Assembly (NCBI RefSeq): GCF_014353015.1
Contig: NZ_CP060704.1
Span: forward strand, 3,187,001-3,251,000
Length of the DNA stretch: 64,000 nucleotides
Source of the DNA: Chitinimonas koreensis
Lineage (GTDB): Bacteria > Pseudomonadota > Gammaproteobacteria > Burkholderiales > Chitinimonadaceae
Direction: 5' to 3'
Of the stretch, positions 36,633 through 46,018 are shown one piece after another. The translations under genes were made by a program, and so were the position numbers. Under the pieces are notes generated by a model. It made no database searches. It was not told where the DNA came from and saw only the letters and a list, made by a program, of their open reading frames with translations. Position 1 is the first letter of the stretch. Every line of letters begins with the position of its first letter.

Positions 36633-37868
36633 ATGACCTTGGCTCGTTACAGCCTGATCGCTACCGCCGTCCTGGCACTGGCCGCTTGCGGCGAGAAGAA
36701 AGCCGAACCGGCGGCCGACGCCGCGCCTGCAGCCGCACCGGCCGCAGCGCCCAGCGAAGAAGTGATCAAGATCGGCCACGCAGCACCGCTCACCGGCAAC
36801 ATCGCCCACCTGGGCAAGGACAATGAAAACGGTGTCCGCCTGGCCATCGATGAGCTCAACGCCGAAGGCGTCGAGATCGGCGGCAAGAAGGTCAAGTTCG
36901 AAATGCTGTCGGAAGACGACCAGGCCGACCCGAAGACCGCCACCACCGTGGCCCAGCGCTTCGTCGACGCCAAGGTCGCCGGCGTGATCGGTCACCTGAA
37001 CTCGGGTACCACCATCCCGGCCTCCAAGATCTACTCCGATGCCGGCATCCCGCAGATCTCCCCGTCGGCCACCAACCCGGCCTACACGCAGCAAGGTTTC
37101 AAGACCGCCTTCCGCGTGATCGCCAACGACGTCGCCCAGGGCGGCGCGCTGGGCGAATTCGCCGCCACCAACCTCAAGGCCAAGAAGGTCGCGATCATCG
37201 ATGACCGCACCGCCTACGGCCAGGGCCTGGCCGACGAATTCGAGAAGGCCGCCAAGGCCAAGGGCGTCGACGTGGTCGGCCGCGAATTCACCACCAACCA
37301 GGCCACCGACTTCATGGCGATCCTGACCACCATCAAGGGCAAGAAGCCCGAAGTGGTGTTCTACGGCGGCATGGACGCCCAGGCCGGCCCGCTGGCCCAG
37401 CAGATGAAGAAGCTCGGCATCAACGCCAAGCTGATCGGCGGCGACGGCTTCCAGACCGGCGAGTTCATCAAGCTGGCCGGCGACAACGCCGAAGGCCAGT
37501 TCGCTTCGCAGCCCGGCATGCCGAAGGACAAGATGCCTGGCTTCGCGGCCTTCAACGACAAGTACAAGGCCAAGTTCAACACCGACATCCAGATCTACGC
37601 GCCGTTCACCTACGACGCGACTCGTCTGATGGTCGAGGCGATGAAGAAGGCTGGCTCGGCCGACCCGGCGAAGTACCTGCCGGAGCTGGCCAAGACCGAT
37701 TACCAGGGCGTGACCGGTCCGATCAAGTTCGACGACAAGGGCGACATCCTGGGTGGCCAGGTGACCGTCTATCAGGTCAAGGCGGGCAAGTGGGAAGCCG
37801 TCGCGACCGTCGGCGGCGCGCCTGCGCCGGCAGCGGCTGCGGCGCCTGCCGAACAGCCGAAGCAGTAA
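36633..37868 (+). CDS. livK: Branched-chain amino-acid ABC transporter, substrate-binding lipoprotein
   Basis: 411 aa. A lipoprotein signal ends in LAAC (Cys19), followed by an Ala/Pro/Glu linker. The type-I periplasmic-binding fold begins IKIGHAAPLTGNIAHLGKDNENG and includes SGTTIPASKIYSDAGIPQISPSATNP and VAIIDDRTAYGQGLADEFE. The tail is Ala/Pro-rich (APAPAAAAAPAEQPKQ). It captures Leu/Ile/Val or related amino acids for LivHMGF. A strong terminator separates it from livH, so it can be made in excess over the membrane parts. Confidence 0.93.
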   Translation: MTLARYSLIATAVLALAACGEKKAEPAADAAPAAAPAAAPSEEVIKIGHAAPLTGNIAHLGKDNENGVRLAIDELNAEGVEIGGKKVKFEMLSEDDQADPKTATTVAQRFVDAKVAGVIGHLNSGTTIPASKIYSDAGIPQISPSATNPAYTQQGFKTAFRVIANDVAQGGALGEFAATNLKAKKVAIIDDRTAYGQGLADEFEKAAKAKGVDVVGREFTTNQATDFMAILTTIKGKKPEVVFYGGMDAQAGPLAQQMKKLGINAKLIGGDGFQTGEFIKLAGDNAEGQFASQPGMPKDKMPGFAAFNDKYKAKFNTDIQIYAPFTYDATRLMVEAMKKAGSADPAKYLPELAKTDYQGVTGPIKFDDKGDILGGQVTVYQVKAGKWEAVATVGGAPAPAAAAAPAEQPKQ

Positions 37869-37878
37869 GCCTCTCCCC

Positions 37879-37909
37879 AAAAGGCGGCGTCGAAAGACGC
37901 CGCCTTTTT
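37879..37909 (+). terminator. Terminator between livK and livH
   Basis: AGGCGGCGTC-GAAA-GACGCCGCCT is followed by TTTTTC. It will terminate most livK transcripts, with partial read-through or a second promoter feeding livHMGF. Confidence 0.88.
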
Positions 37910-38060
37910 CACTTCCGGTTTTCCCCAACTACAACGGTATTCACACCGCAGTCACAATCCGGCCGCGCCGATAAATATAAATCCACCGGCGCAGGGGTTT
38001 CGTGCCCACGAGGTACGAATTCGGGGTTCTCCCGCACGCACACAGACGAGGAGTCAACGC

Positions 38061-38990
38061 GTGGACATTTTCATCCAGCAACTCATCAACGGCCTGGTCG
38101 TCGGCAGCATTTATGCGCTGATCGCTCTCGGCTACACCATGGTCTACGGCATTCTTCAACTGATCAATTTCGCTCACGGCGAAATCGTGATGATGGGCGC
38201 CATGATCACCATCTCGGCCATCCAGGTGCTGACCGCCAGCGGAGTTGCGCTGCCCGGCCCCCTGATGGTCATCGCCGGCCTCCTGATCGCCATTCCGATC
38301 ACGATGCTGCTCGGCTTCCTGATCGAGCGCATCGCCTACCGGCCGCTGCGCAAGGCGCCTCGCCTCGCCCCGCTGATCACCGCCATCGGCATCTCGATCG
38401 TGCTGCAGCAGCTCGCAGTGCTGATCTGGAAGAACAACCCGCGCTCCTTCCCGGACCTGCTGCCGCATGAGGCCCACAACTTCATGGGCGCCATCATCAC
38501 CGACCTGCAGATCGTGATCGTGGTGCTCGCCATCCTGATCATGGCAGGCCTCCTGGTGATGGTCGAAAAGACCAAGCTCGGCCGCGCCATGCGCGCCGTG
38601 TCGATGAACCAGGCGGTCGCCAGCCTGATGGGCGTCAACATCAACTACGTGATCTCGATGACCTTCGTGATCGGCTCGGGCCTCGGCGCCATCGCCGGCG
38701 TGATGGTCGGCGCCAACTACGGCCTGGCCTACCCCACCATGGGCTTCATGATCGGCCTCAAGGCCTTCACCGCGGCCGTGCTCGGCGGCATCGGCAACCT
38801 GGCCGGCGCCGTGGCCGGCGGCATCCTGCTCGGCGTGATCGAGAGCGTCGGCGCCGGCTACCTCGGTCCGCTGACCGGCGGCGTGCTGGGCAGCCACTAC
38901 CAGGACATCTTCGCCTTCATGGTGCTGATCCTGGTGCTCGTCTTCCGCCCGTCCGGCCTGTTGGGCGAACGCGTGGCCGAACGCGCCTGA
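38061..38990 (+). CDS. livH: Branched-chain amino-acid ABC transporter permease LivH
   Basis: 309 aa from GTG 38061, behind GACGAGGAG. It begins MDIFIQQLINGLVVGSIYALIALGYTMVYGI, has about eight membrane helices, and contains the permease block GRAMRAVSMNQAVASLMGVNI and GNLAGAVAGGILLGVIES. Pairs with LivM. Confidence 0.94.
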   Translation: MDIFIQQLINGLVVGSIYALIALGYTMVYGILQLINFAHGEIVMMGAMITISAIQVLTASGVALPGPLMVIAGLLIAIPITMLLGFLIERIAYRPLRKAPRLAPLITAIGISIVLQQLAVLIWKNNPRSFPDLLPHEAHNFMGAIITDLQIVIVVLAILIMAGLLVMVEKTKLGRAMRAVSMNQAVASLMGVNINYVISMTFVIGSGLGAIAGVMVGANYGLAYPTMGFMIGLKAFTAAVLGGIGNLAGAVAGGILLGVIESVGAGYLGPLTGGVLGSHYQDIFAFMVLILVLVFRPSGLLGERVAERA

Positions 38991-39009
38991 TCTCCGGGAG
39001 ACCATAGAC

Positions 39010-40155
39010 ATGCAAGCCATCAAGCAATCCAAGCCCGCCGCCTACGCCGGCATGGCCATCTTCGCCGTGGTGCTCGCGGTGCTGCCCTTCATCATGGGCG
39101 GCGTCCTGGGCAACACCTGGATCCGCAACCTCGACCTCGCCATGCTCTACATCATGCTGGCGCTCGGTCTCAACATCGTGGTGGGCTACGCCGGCCTGCT
39201 GGACCTCGGCTACATCGCGTTCTACGCGGTCGGCGCCTACACCTACGCGCTGCTCAACTCGCCGCACCTGGCGCCGTTCCTGGCCGGCACTTCGTTCGAG
39301 TGGATGCTGCACGCGCCGATCTGGTTCGTGCTGCCCGTGGCGGCGCTGCTGGCCGGCCTGTTCGGCGTGCTGCTGGGCTCGCCCACGCTCAAGCTGCGCG
39401 GCGACTACCTCGCCATCGTGACGCTGGGCTTCGGCGAGATCGTGCGGCTGTTCATGAACAACCTCGACCGCCCGATCAACATCACCAACGGCCCGCAAGG
39501 CGTGAACCTGATCGAACCGGTGAGCCTGTTCGGCCACAAGTTCTCGCAGGCGATCACGGTGTTCGGCATCGAGTTCCGCAACGTCCACCTGTACTACTAC
39601 CTGTTCCTGGCGCTGGCACTGCTGATCATCGTGGTGTCGATCCGGCTGCAGAGCTCGCGCATCGGCCGCGCCTGGGTCGCCATCCGCGAAGACGAGATCG
39701 CCGCCCAGGCGATGGGCATCAACACCCGCAACGTCAAGCTCCTGGCCTTCGCCATGGGCGCCAGCTTCGGCGGCGTGTCGGGCGCGATGTTCGCCAGCTT
39801 CCAGGGCTTCGTCTCGCCCGAGAGCTTCATCCTGATGGAATCGATCGTGGTGCTCGCCATGGTGGTGCTCGGCGGCATGGGCCACATCCCCGGCGTGATC
39901 CTCGGCGCGGTGCTGCTGTTCCTGACCCCCGAAGTGCTGCGCGACATCGTCAACCCGCTGCAGGACAAGCTGATCGGCGAGCGCGTGGTGAATCCGGAGA
40001 ACCTGCGCATGCTGCTGTTCGGCATTGCCCTGATCTTCGTGATGCTGGTGCGCCCGGAAGGCCTGTGGCCGTCCAAGCGCCGCAAGGCCGAGTTCCACGA
40101 GGCCGAGGAAGAAGCCGCTGCTGTCGACGCCAAGAAGGAGGCCGCCCATGTCTAA
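39010..40155 (+). CDS. livM: Branched-chain amino-acid ABC transporter permease LivM
   Basis: 381 aa. After a short cytoplasmic start come about ten hydrophobic segments, with LGLNIVVGYAGLLDLGYIAFYAVGAY, LRGDYLAIVTLGFGEIVRLF and GRAWVAIREDEIAAQAMGINT as LivM signatures. A charged tail (KRRKAEFHEAEEEAAAVDAK) ends the protein, and its coding sequence overlaps livG by 8 nt. It forms the channel with LivH. Confidence 0.94.
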   Translation: MQAIKQSKPAAYAGMAIFAVVLAVLPFIMGGVLGNTWIRNLDLAMLYIMLALGLNIVVGYAGLLDLGYIAFYAVGAYTYALLNSPHLAPFLAGTSFEWMLHAPIWFVLPVAALLAGLFGVLLGSPTLKLRGDYLAIVTLGFGEIVRLFMNNLDRPINITNGPQGVNLIEPVSLFGHKFSQAITVFGIEFRNVHLYYYLFLALALLIIVVSIRLQSSRIGRAWVAIREDEIAAQAMGINTRNVKLLAFAMGASFGGVSGAMFASFQGFVSPESFILMESIVVLAMVVLGGMGHIPGVILGAVLLFLTPEVLRDIVNPLQDKLIGERVVNPENLRMLLFGIALIFVMLVRPEGLWPSKRRKAEFHEAEEEAAAVDAKKEAAHV

Positions 40156-40933
40156 TTCCGCCAAGACCGAGCTGCTGCTCGAGATTTCCGGCATCCACAA
40201 GCGATTCGGCGGCCTGCATGCGCTCAACGACGTCGCGCTGTCGATCAACAAGGGCGAGATCTACGGCCTGATCGGCCCGAACGGCGCCGGCAAGACCACG
40301 CTGTTCAACGTGCTGACCGGCCTCTACCAGCCCGACGAAGGCAAGTTCACCTTCAAGGGCATCGACCTGTTCCGCAAGAAGCCGAACGTGGTGGTCGAGA
40401 GCGGCATCGCCCGGACCTTCCAGAACATCCGGCTGTTCCACAACATGACCGCGCTGGAAAACGTGATGGTCGGCCGCCACGTGCGCACCTCGGCCAGCGT
40501 GGTCGGCGCCGTGCTGCGCGATCCGAAGACGCGCAAGGAAGAGAGCGAGATCCGCGATCGCGCCCTGTCGCTGCTCGAATACGTCGGCATCAAGAAGCAC
40601 GCCACCGAATTCGCCAAGAACCTCTCGTACGGCGACCAGCGCCGGCTCGAGATCGCCCGTGCGCTGGCGACCGATCCGCAGCTGCTGGCGCTCGACGAAC
40701 CGGCCGCCGGCATGAACCCGAAGGAGACCGACGACCTCAAGAAGCTCATGGAGAAAATCCGCAACGATGGCGTGACCATCCTGCTGATCGAGCACGACGT
40801 GAAGCTGATGATGGGCCTGTGCGATCGCATCGCCGTGCTCGACTACGGCAAGAAGATCGCCGAAGGCGTGCCCCAGGAGGTCAAGAGCAACCCGCGCGTG
40901 ATCGAGGCCTACCTCGGCGCGTCGCCGGAATGA
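40148..40933 (+). CDS. livG: Branched-chain amino-acid ABC transporter ATPase LivG
   Basis: 261 aa. Walker A GPNGAGKTT, Q-loop FQNIRLF, signature LSYGDQRRLEIARAL, Walker B LLALDEPAAGMNP and switch IEHDVKLMM. SGIARTFQNIRLFHNMTALENVMVG is typical of LivG rather than LivF. Overlaps livM; energises uptake with LivF. Confidence 0.95.
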   Translation: MSNSAKTELLLEISGIHKRFGGLHALNDVALSINKGEIYGLIGPNGAGKTTLFNVLTGLYQPDEGKFTFKGIDLFRKKPNVVVESGIARTFQNIRLFHNMTALENVMVGRHVRTSASVVGAVLRDPKTRKEESEIRDRALSLLEYVGIKKHATEFAKNLSYGDQRRLEIARALATDPQLLALDEPAAGMNPKETDDLKKLMEKIRNDGVTILLIEHDVKLMMGLCDRIAVLDYGKKIAEGVPQEVKSNPRVIEAYLGASPE

Positions 40934-40950
40934 GTCGGTGAGGACATAGC

Positions 40951-41673
40951 ATGAGCGAACAAAAGACACTGCTCGAAGTCAAGGGCCTGCAGGTCGCCTA
41001 CGGCGGCATCCACGCGGTCAAGGGCATCGACCTCGAGATCAAGCAAGGCGAGCTGGTCGCGCTGATCGGCGCCAACGGCGCCGGCAAGACCACCACGCTG
41101 AAGACGCTGGTCGGCATGGTCAAGCCGGCCGCGGGCACCATCCGCTACGACGGCCAGGACAGCACCCGCATCCCGGTGCACCACTACGTCTCGCGCGGGC
41201 TGGCCATGGTGCCGGAAGGCCGCGGCATCTTCCCGCGCCTGACGGTGGAAGAGAACCTGTACATGGGCGCCTACTATCGCAACGACAAGGCCGAGATCCA
41301 GAAGGACCTCGAACGCGTCTACGAACTGTTCCCGCGCCTGAAGGAACGCTACAAGCAGCTGGCCGGCACGCTGTCGGGCGGCGAGCAGCAGATGGTGGCC
41401 ATGGGCCGCGCCATCCTGTCGCGCCCCAAGCTGCTGCTCTTGGACGAGCCGTCGATGGGCCTCGCGCCGATCATCGTGCAGAAGATCTTCGAGATCATCC
41501 GCCAGATCGCCGCCGAGGGCGTGACCATGCTGCTGGTGGAGCAGAACGCCAAGCTGGCGCTCAAGACCGCCAACCGTGGCTACGTGATGGAAAGCGGCCG
41601 CATCACCTATGCCGACAGCGCCGAGGCGCTGCTGGCCAACGAGAAGGTGCAGCACGCCTATCTCGGCGAGTGA
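40951..41673 (+). CDS. livF: Branched-chain amino-acid ABC transporter ATPase LivF
   Basis: 240 aa. Walker A GANGAGKTT, then MVPEGRGIFPRLTVEENLYMG, signature LSGGEQQMVAMGRAL-type (here GRAI) and Walker B LLLDEPSMGLAPI, all LivF-like. It is the last gene of the operon and is followed by a terminator at 41697. Confidence 0.95.
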   Translation: MSEQKTLLEVKGLQVAYGGIHAVKGIDLEIKQGELVALIGANGAGKTTTLKTLVGMVKPAAGTIRYDGQDSTRIPVHHYVSRGLAMVPEGRGIFPRLTVEENLYMGAYYRNDKAEIQKDLERVYELFPRLKERYKQLAGTLSGGEQQMVAMGRAILSRPKLLLLDEPSMGLAPIIVQKIFEIIRQIAAEGVTMLLVEQNAKLALKTANRGYVMESGRITYADSAEALLANEKVQHAYLGE

Positions 41674-41696
41674 GTTCGATCACAGGGAAGTACGTT

Positions 41697-41722
41697 CGGC
41701 CCGCCTCGTGCGGGCCGTTTTT
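41697..41722 (+). terminator. Terminator of the liv operon
   Basis: CGGCCCGC-CTCGT-GCGGGCCG is followed by TTTTT, 24 nt after livF. Confidence 0.85.
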
Positions 41723-41780
41723 ATTCGCGGCCACGGCGAGTGCTAGGATGCCCTCCCCTACCCTGCCGCAGGAGGTTGCC

Positions 41781-42542
41781 ATGTCCCCATCGTTCGGTGC
41801 CGTCATCGTCGGCGACGAGATTCTGTCCGGCCGGCGCGAAGACAAGCATCTGGCCGCGCTGGCCAGAGAACTGAACGGCCGCGGACTCACGCTGAGCTGG
41901 GCGCGCTACGTCGGCGACGACCCGGCCGCCCAGGCCGCGCTCTACCGCGAGACGCTGCAGGGCGACGCCATCGTATTCAGCTTCGGCGGCATCGGCGCCA
42001 CGCCGGACGACCACACCCGTGCGTCCGTCGCCGCCGCGGCCGGCGTCGCGCTGATCCAGCATCCCGAGGCCACCGCGCTGATCGAAGCACGCTTCGGCGA
42101 GGCAGCCCGGCCTCACCGCATCCGCATGGCGCAGCTGCCGGACGGCTGTACGCTGATCCCCAACCCGGTCAACCAGGTCGCCGGTTTCACGCTCGGCCGC
42201 CATCACTTCGTGCCGGGCTTCCCCGACATGGCCTGGCCGATGCTGCGCTGGGTGCTCGATACGCATTACGCCGGCCTCGGCGAAGCGCGGACGACCCTCG
42301 GCTTCATCGTGCCCGGGGCGAAGGAAGGCGATCTGATCGAGACGATGGAGCGCATGGTCGCCGCCCATCCGGAGGTGCGGCTGTCCTGCCTGCCGAGCTA
42401 CGGCAACGCGCGGCATGCCGGGCCGCATATCGAGTTCTCGTTCACCGGCGCGCCGGAAGCGGCGCGGACGGCGAGCGACGCGCTGCGAGCGGCCTTGGCG
42501 GAACGCGGCTATGCGACCCTCGCCGCGCCCGGCGCGAGCTGA
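41781..42542 (+). CDS. CinA-like molybdopterin-binding domain protein
   Basis: 253 aa from ATG 41781, preceded by GCAGGAGGTTGCC. The MoCF_biosynth/CinA N-terminal fold is shown by GAVIVGDEILSGRREDKHLAAL, FSFGGIGATPDDHTRASVAAAA and NPVNQVAGFTLGRHHFVPGFP. The C-terminal deamidase domain of full CinA is absent. The family may act in nucleotide/NAD-related metabolism; the true role of this stand-alone form is uncertain. Confidence 0.85.
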   Translation: MSPSFGAVIVGDEILSGRREDKHLAALARELNGRGLTLSWARYVGDDPAAQAALYRETLQGDAIVFSFGGIGATPDDHTRASVAAAAGVALIQHPEATALIEARFGEAARPHRIRMAQLPDGCTLIPNPVNQVAGFTLGRHHFVPGFPDMAWPMLRWVLDTHYAGLGEARTTLGFIVPGAKEGDLIETMERMVAAHPEVRLSCLPSYGNARHAGPHIEFSFTGAPEAARTASDALRAALAERGYATLAAPGAS

Positions 42543-42566
42543 GCGGGGCCGTGTGCGGCCGCCGGG

Positions 42567-43388
42567 CTAGCGCAGCGAGCGGCCGGCCCGCATGGCCGCC
42601 ACGCTGTCGCGGATCAGGTGGCCGGCGATGCTGAAGCGCGGCGGAATGCCCGGCAGCGCGTCGATATGGAACCAGCCGGCCTCCTCGATCTCGCCGGGCT
42701 GCGGCACGATCTCGCCGCCGACCCATTCGGCCGTGTAGGCCAGCATCAGGCTGTGCGGAAACGGCCAGCTCTGGCTGCCGTAGTAACGCAGCCGGTCGAC
42801 GCGCACGCCGACCTCCTCCATCACCTCGCGCGCCACGCATTCCTCGACCGATTCGCCCGGTTCGACGAAACCGGCCAGCGCACTGAACACCCCGGGCGTG
42901 AAGCCGGGCGAGCGCGCCAGCAGGACTTCTTCGCCGCGCCACACCAGCGCCATCATGGCCGGACTCAGCCTCGGGTAGGCGACCTGCCGGCAGGCTGGAC
43001 AGGCGCGCGCACGCTCCGCCTCCATGCGCTCGGTCGGCGTGCCGCAGGCGCCGCAGAAACGATGCGCGCGATCCCACTCGATCACCTGGGCGGCACGCGC
43101 CGCCAGCATCATCAAGGGCGCATCCAGGCCCATCATCGCGCTGCGCAGCGGTACCGCGCGCCAGCCGGCCGGCTCGGCCTCGAGCGTGCAGGCCCAGCAG
43201 TCGCGGCCTTCGAGCCGGCCGAGGTAGTGGGCATCGGCCGCCGCCGCGGCGAATTCCGGCCAGGCCAGCGGTGCCAGCTCGATGGTTTCGGCCTCGCGCA
43301 CCAGGAAGCGGCCGGCGACGAAGGCAAAGCGCCAAACCTGCTCGCTGGCGGGTTCGACGGGACGGATCGAAGGCTGGAAAACGGCCAT
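42567..43388 (-). CDS. nudC: NAD(+) diphosphatase / NADH pyrophosphatase
   Basis: 273 aa from ATG 43388 (MAVFQPSIRPVE). A four-cysteine zinc ribbon (CGACGTP, then CPACRQVAYPRLSP) precedes the Nudix domain with GFVEPGESVEECVAREVMEE and the diagnostic SQSWPFPHSLMLAY. These are the family features of NudC, which cleaves NAD(H) and removes NAD caps from RNA. The region is divergent from the chemoreceptor gene. Confidence 0.93.
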   Translation of the reverse strand: MAVFQPSIRPVEPASEQVWRFAFVAGRFLVREAETIELAPLAWPEFAAAAADAHYLGRLEGRDCWACTLEAEPAGWRAVPLRSAMMGLDAPLMMLAARAAQVIEWDRAHRFCGACGTPTERMEAERARACPACRQVAYPRLSPAMMALVWRGEEVLLARSPGFTPGVFSALAGFVEPGESVEECVAREVMEEVGVRVDRLRYYGSQSWPFPHSLMLAYTAEWVGGEIVPQPGEIEEAGWFHIDALPGIPPRFSIAGHLIRDSVAAMRAGRSLR

Positions 43389-43496
43389 GGACGGGACACC
43401 AGACGGGAAAGCGGCAGTATATCGTCCACCGTCATCGCTTATAGTGATTGCATACGCCATCATCATTGGCAGCACGAGCACAGGGGAGATTCATAC

Positions 43497-45140
43497 ATGC
43501 CGCAATTCAGGGACTGGTCGCTCAAGGCCAAACTGCTGGCGATGTTCTTCGTCGCCAACCTGATCACCGGATTGTTGTACACCGGCTACGCCTACTACCT
43601 CAAATCCCAGGCCGTCCTGGCTGGCATCGACGGCCGCCTGGCCGCCGCCGCCAACGCGGCGCCGGACCTGGTCGGCGACAGCTACCTGCAGCGCGGCAAC
43701 GGCGCCAACACCATTTCCGACAGCGAATACACGCGCAACGGCGTCAAGCTCGACCAGTTGACCGACAAGGTCGGGCTCGCCCACCTGTATTTCATGACGG
43801 TGAACAACGGCAAATACGTCTTCCTCGCCGACGCCTTCAACGAGGAAGAGAAGAAGAAAGAGCTCTACCGCAAGCATTTCACGGCCCATCCCGCGCCCAC
43901 GGCCGGCCTCAAGCGCGCCTTCGCGCAGAACAGCCAGAACTACGACGAATACAGCGACCAGTACGGCCATTTCCGCTCGGTCTTCATTCCCAAGAAGACC
44001 GAACAGGGCCTGCTGTACGTGATCGGCGCCGACGTGAACATCGACCACGTCGCGGCCGAACTGCGCAGCACGCTGATCCAGTCGCTCGGTATCGGCGCGG
44101 TCGGTTTCCTGATCGGCATGGGTATCTCCTATGGCCTGGTCACCCTGCTGGTGCGCCGCGTGCAGGGCATCAGCGGCACCATCGACCGCATCGCGCGCGA
44201 CAAGAACCTGGCGCTCAAGGTCGACGCCAGCCAGCGCGACGAGCTCGGCAATATCGCGCGCAACCTCAACGAGCTGACCACCAGCTTCCGCGCCGCGCTG
44301 GCCGAGGCCAAGTCGGCCGCCAGCGGCAATGCCGCGCTGTCGACCGAGTTCGCCGAGCAGACCGCCGCGATCTCGCAGGACACCATCGGCGCGTCCGAAG
44401 GCCTCGACGAAGTGACTCGTCGCGCCGACGAGATCGCGGCGGTGACCGCCAACTCGGCCGAACGCGCCGGCAGCCTGAGCCGCGAGATCGGCCAGGTCGA
44501 ATCCAAGCTGGCCGAGGCGCGCCGCCAGATCGAATCGATGACCGGCCAGATCGAGGCCGGCGCACGCGCCAACCGCGAATTCACCGGCGCGTTCCAGACG
44601 CTGTCGACCAATGTGCGCGAGATCACCGGCATCCTGCGCACCATCGCCGACATCTCGGACCAGACCAACCTGCTGGCGCTCAATGCCGCCATCGAGGCCG
44701 CCCGAGCCGGCGAACAGGGCCGCGGCTTCGCCGTGGTGGCCGACGAGGTGCGCAAGCTGGCCGGCCAGACGCAGGAGACGCTGGGCAAGACCAACGACAT
44801 GGTCAATCGCATCCTCTCCACCATCGAAGCCACCAGCCGCCAGGTGAACGACCAGGCGCGCCAGATCGACGGCCTGGTCAGCGCCTCGAGCACCGTCGAC
44901 GAGGCGATCGCCAGCACCGCCGAGCTGATGGCGCAGACCAGCGGCGTGGTCGGCGAGACCGCGACCGATGCCGACGCGGCACGGCAGGCGGTCGAGGCGA
45001 TCCGCGGCGCGCTCGGCGCGCTCAACGACACCATGCACGCCAACCGCGACAAGGCCGAAGGCATGGGCGAGGCGGCGCGCCGGCTCGGCGAGACCTCGAC
45101 CCGGCTCGACCGTACGCTGGCGGTGTTCCGCACCGAATAG
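43497..45140 (+). CDS. Methyl-accepting chemotaxis protein
   Basis: 547 aa from ATG 43497 (GGGGAGATT upstream). The first transmembrane helix is at about 12-34 (LLAMFFVANLITGLLYTGYAYYL). A periplasmic sensor of about 160 residues follows (YFMTVNNGKYVFLADAFNEE), then a second helix near 200-222 and HAMP (DKNLALKVDASQRDELGNIA). The signalling hairpin has its tip at DQTNLLALNAAIEAARAGEQ, then GRGFAVVADEVRKLA. No C-terminal CheR-tethering pentapeptide is evident. The ligand cannot be predicted. A bidirectional terminator follows. Confidence 0.92.
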   Translation: MPQFRDWSLKAKLLAMFFVANLITGLLYTGYAYYLKSQAVLAGIDGRLAAAANAAPDLVGDSYLQRGNGANTISDSEYTRNGVKLDQLTDKVGLAHLYFMTVNNGKYVFLADAFNEEEKKKELYRKHFTAHPAPTAGLKRAFAQNSQNYDEYSDQYGHFRSVFIPKKTEQGLLYVIGADVNIDHVAAELRSTLIQSLGIGAVGFLIGMGISYGLVTLLVRRVQGISGTIDRIARDKNLALKVDASQRDELGNIARNLNELTTSFRAALAEAKSAASGNAALSTEFAEQTAAISQDTIGASEGLDEVTRRADEIAAVTANSAERAGSLSREIGQVESKLAEARRQIESMTGQIEAGARANREFTGAFQTLSTNVREITGILRTIADISDQTNLLALNAAIEAARAGEQGRGFAVVADEVRKLAGQTQETLGKTNDMVNRILSTIEATSRQVNDQARQIDGLVSASSTVDEAIASTAELMAQTSGVVGETATDADAARQAVEAIRGALGALNDTMHANRDKAEGMGEAARRLGETSTRLDRTLAVFRTE

Positions 45141-45153
45141 CGGCGTAGGCCGA

Positions 45154-45193
45154 CCAAAACAAACGGCGACCTTTGGGTCGCCGTTTGTTTTGG
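45154..45193. terminator. Bidirectional terminator
   Basis: A long A/T-flanked stem, CCAAAACAAACGGCGACC pairing with its mirror across TTT, ends in TTTGTTTT on the + strand and the same on the minus strand. It serves the chemoreceptor gene and the PilZ gene that converge on it. Confidence 0.85.
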
Positions 45194-45213
45194 GAATACC
45201 TGGATACGTCGGG

Positions 45214-45516
45214 TCAGCTGACGATCTCGACGATCTCCACCCCGATCTCGTAGCACACGCCGCGCTCGACCTCGTGGCAGCGCCGCACCCGCACCCGCGC
45301 CGTCATCGGCTGCGGCGCCAGGTTGGCACCGCGCGGCGGCATCACGGTGACCTCGAGTTCCTCGTCGTGCTTGGGCACGAAGCTGCTCTGCAGCGTCAGG
45401 CCGCCGACCGACAGGTCGGTGCAGGTGCCGTAGTGGCTCGGGCCGAGATCGAGGGTACGGATCCGGGCCGGGCAGATGACCGGTACGCGACGCGCGGTGC
45501 GCTGGTCGCGGCTCAT
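45214..45516 (-). CDS. PilZ-domain protein
   Basis: 100 aa, a single PilZ domain. The c-di-GMP motifs are present: RTARR near residue 6 (RxxxR) and DLSVGG near residue 34 (DxSxxG). The small size suggests a stand-alone adaptor for motility or exopolysaccharide control. It converges with the chemoreceptor gene. Confidence 0.85.
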   Translation of the reverse strand: MSRDQRTARRVPVICPARIRTLDLGPSHYGTCTDLSVGGLTLQSSFVPKHDEELEVTVMPPRGANLAPQPMTARVRVRRCHEVERGVCYEIGVEIVEIVS

Positions 45517-45695
45517 GCGGATGACCTCGGGGCGATTGGCTTCATGGTGAAAGGAAGGGACTGGAAACTACATCAGAATAAGCTAAACCAGCCTCATCCG
45601 GCCACCCTGCGTCCTCGACCGACGGTTTGTCCGCCGCGCTGCAGCCGATGTATATTGAACAAAGCTGATCCACTTATAAAAGACAGGAGCCCACG

Positions 45696-45914
45696 ATGGC
45701 CGATCTCAACGCGGTACGGAACTTCAGTTCCAGCATGTCGCAAAGCCTGCACGAATCGGTGCGGCTGGTGATGAACGATGTGCAGGCCAACGTGAACCGC
45801 CTGGACAACAAGAAGCAGGCCATCTCCCAGGCAGGGCTCGAGCGGGTTCAGCAAGCCAACCAGACATCCAGCATGATGGCCAAGCAGCGCAGCAAGATCG
45901 ACGTCTACGTATAA
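45696..45914 (+). CDS. Small helical protein, unknown
   Basis: 72 aa behind GACAGGAGCCC. It is entirely helical and polar, with MADLNAVRNFSSSMSQSLHE at the start and MMAKQRSKIDVYV at the end; no signal peptide or membrane helix. A strong ribosome site and its own terminator support it. The composition resembles small flagellum-associated proteins, but I cannot assign a family. Confidence 0.6.
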   Translation: MADLNAVRNFSSSMSQSLHESVRLVMNDVQANVNRLDNKKQAISQAGLERVQQANQTSSMMAKQRSKIDVYV

Positions 45915-45935
45915 AGGACGCGTGCGATAGACCAC

Positions 45936-45965
45936 GGGCCGCTCAAAGCGGCCCGTTTCCTTTTC
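45936..45965 (+). terminator. Terminator of the small helical protein gene
   Basis: CGGGCCGCT-CAA-AGCGGCCCG is followed by TTTCCTTTT. Confidence 0.75.
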
Positions 45966-46018
45966 CGCCGCCGTTCCGGCCGGAATCCGGCGTGCGCCGG
46001 GCCGTATAATCCGCGCCC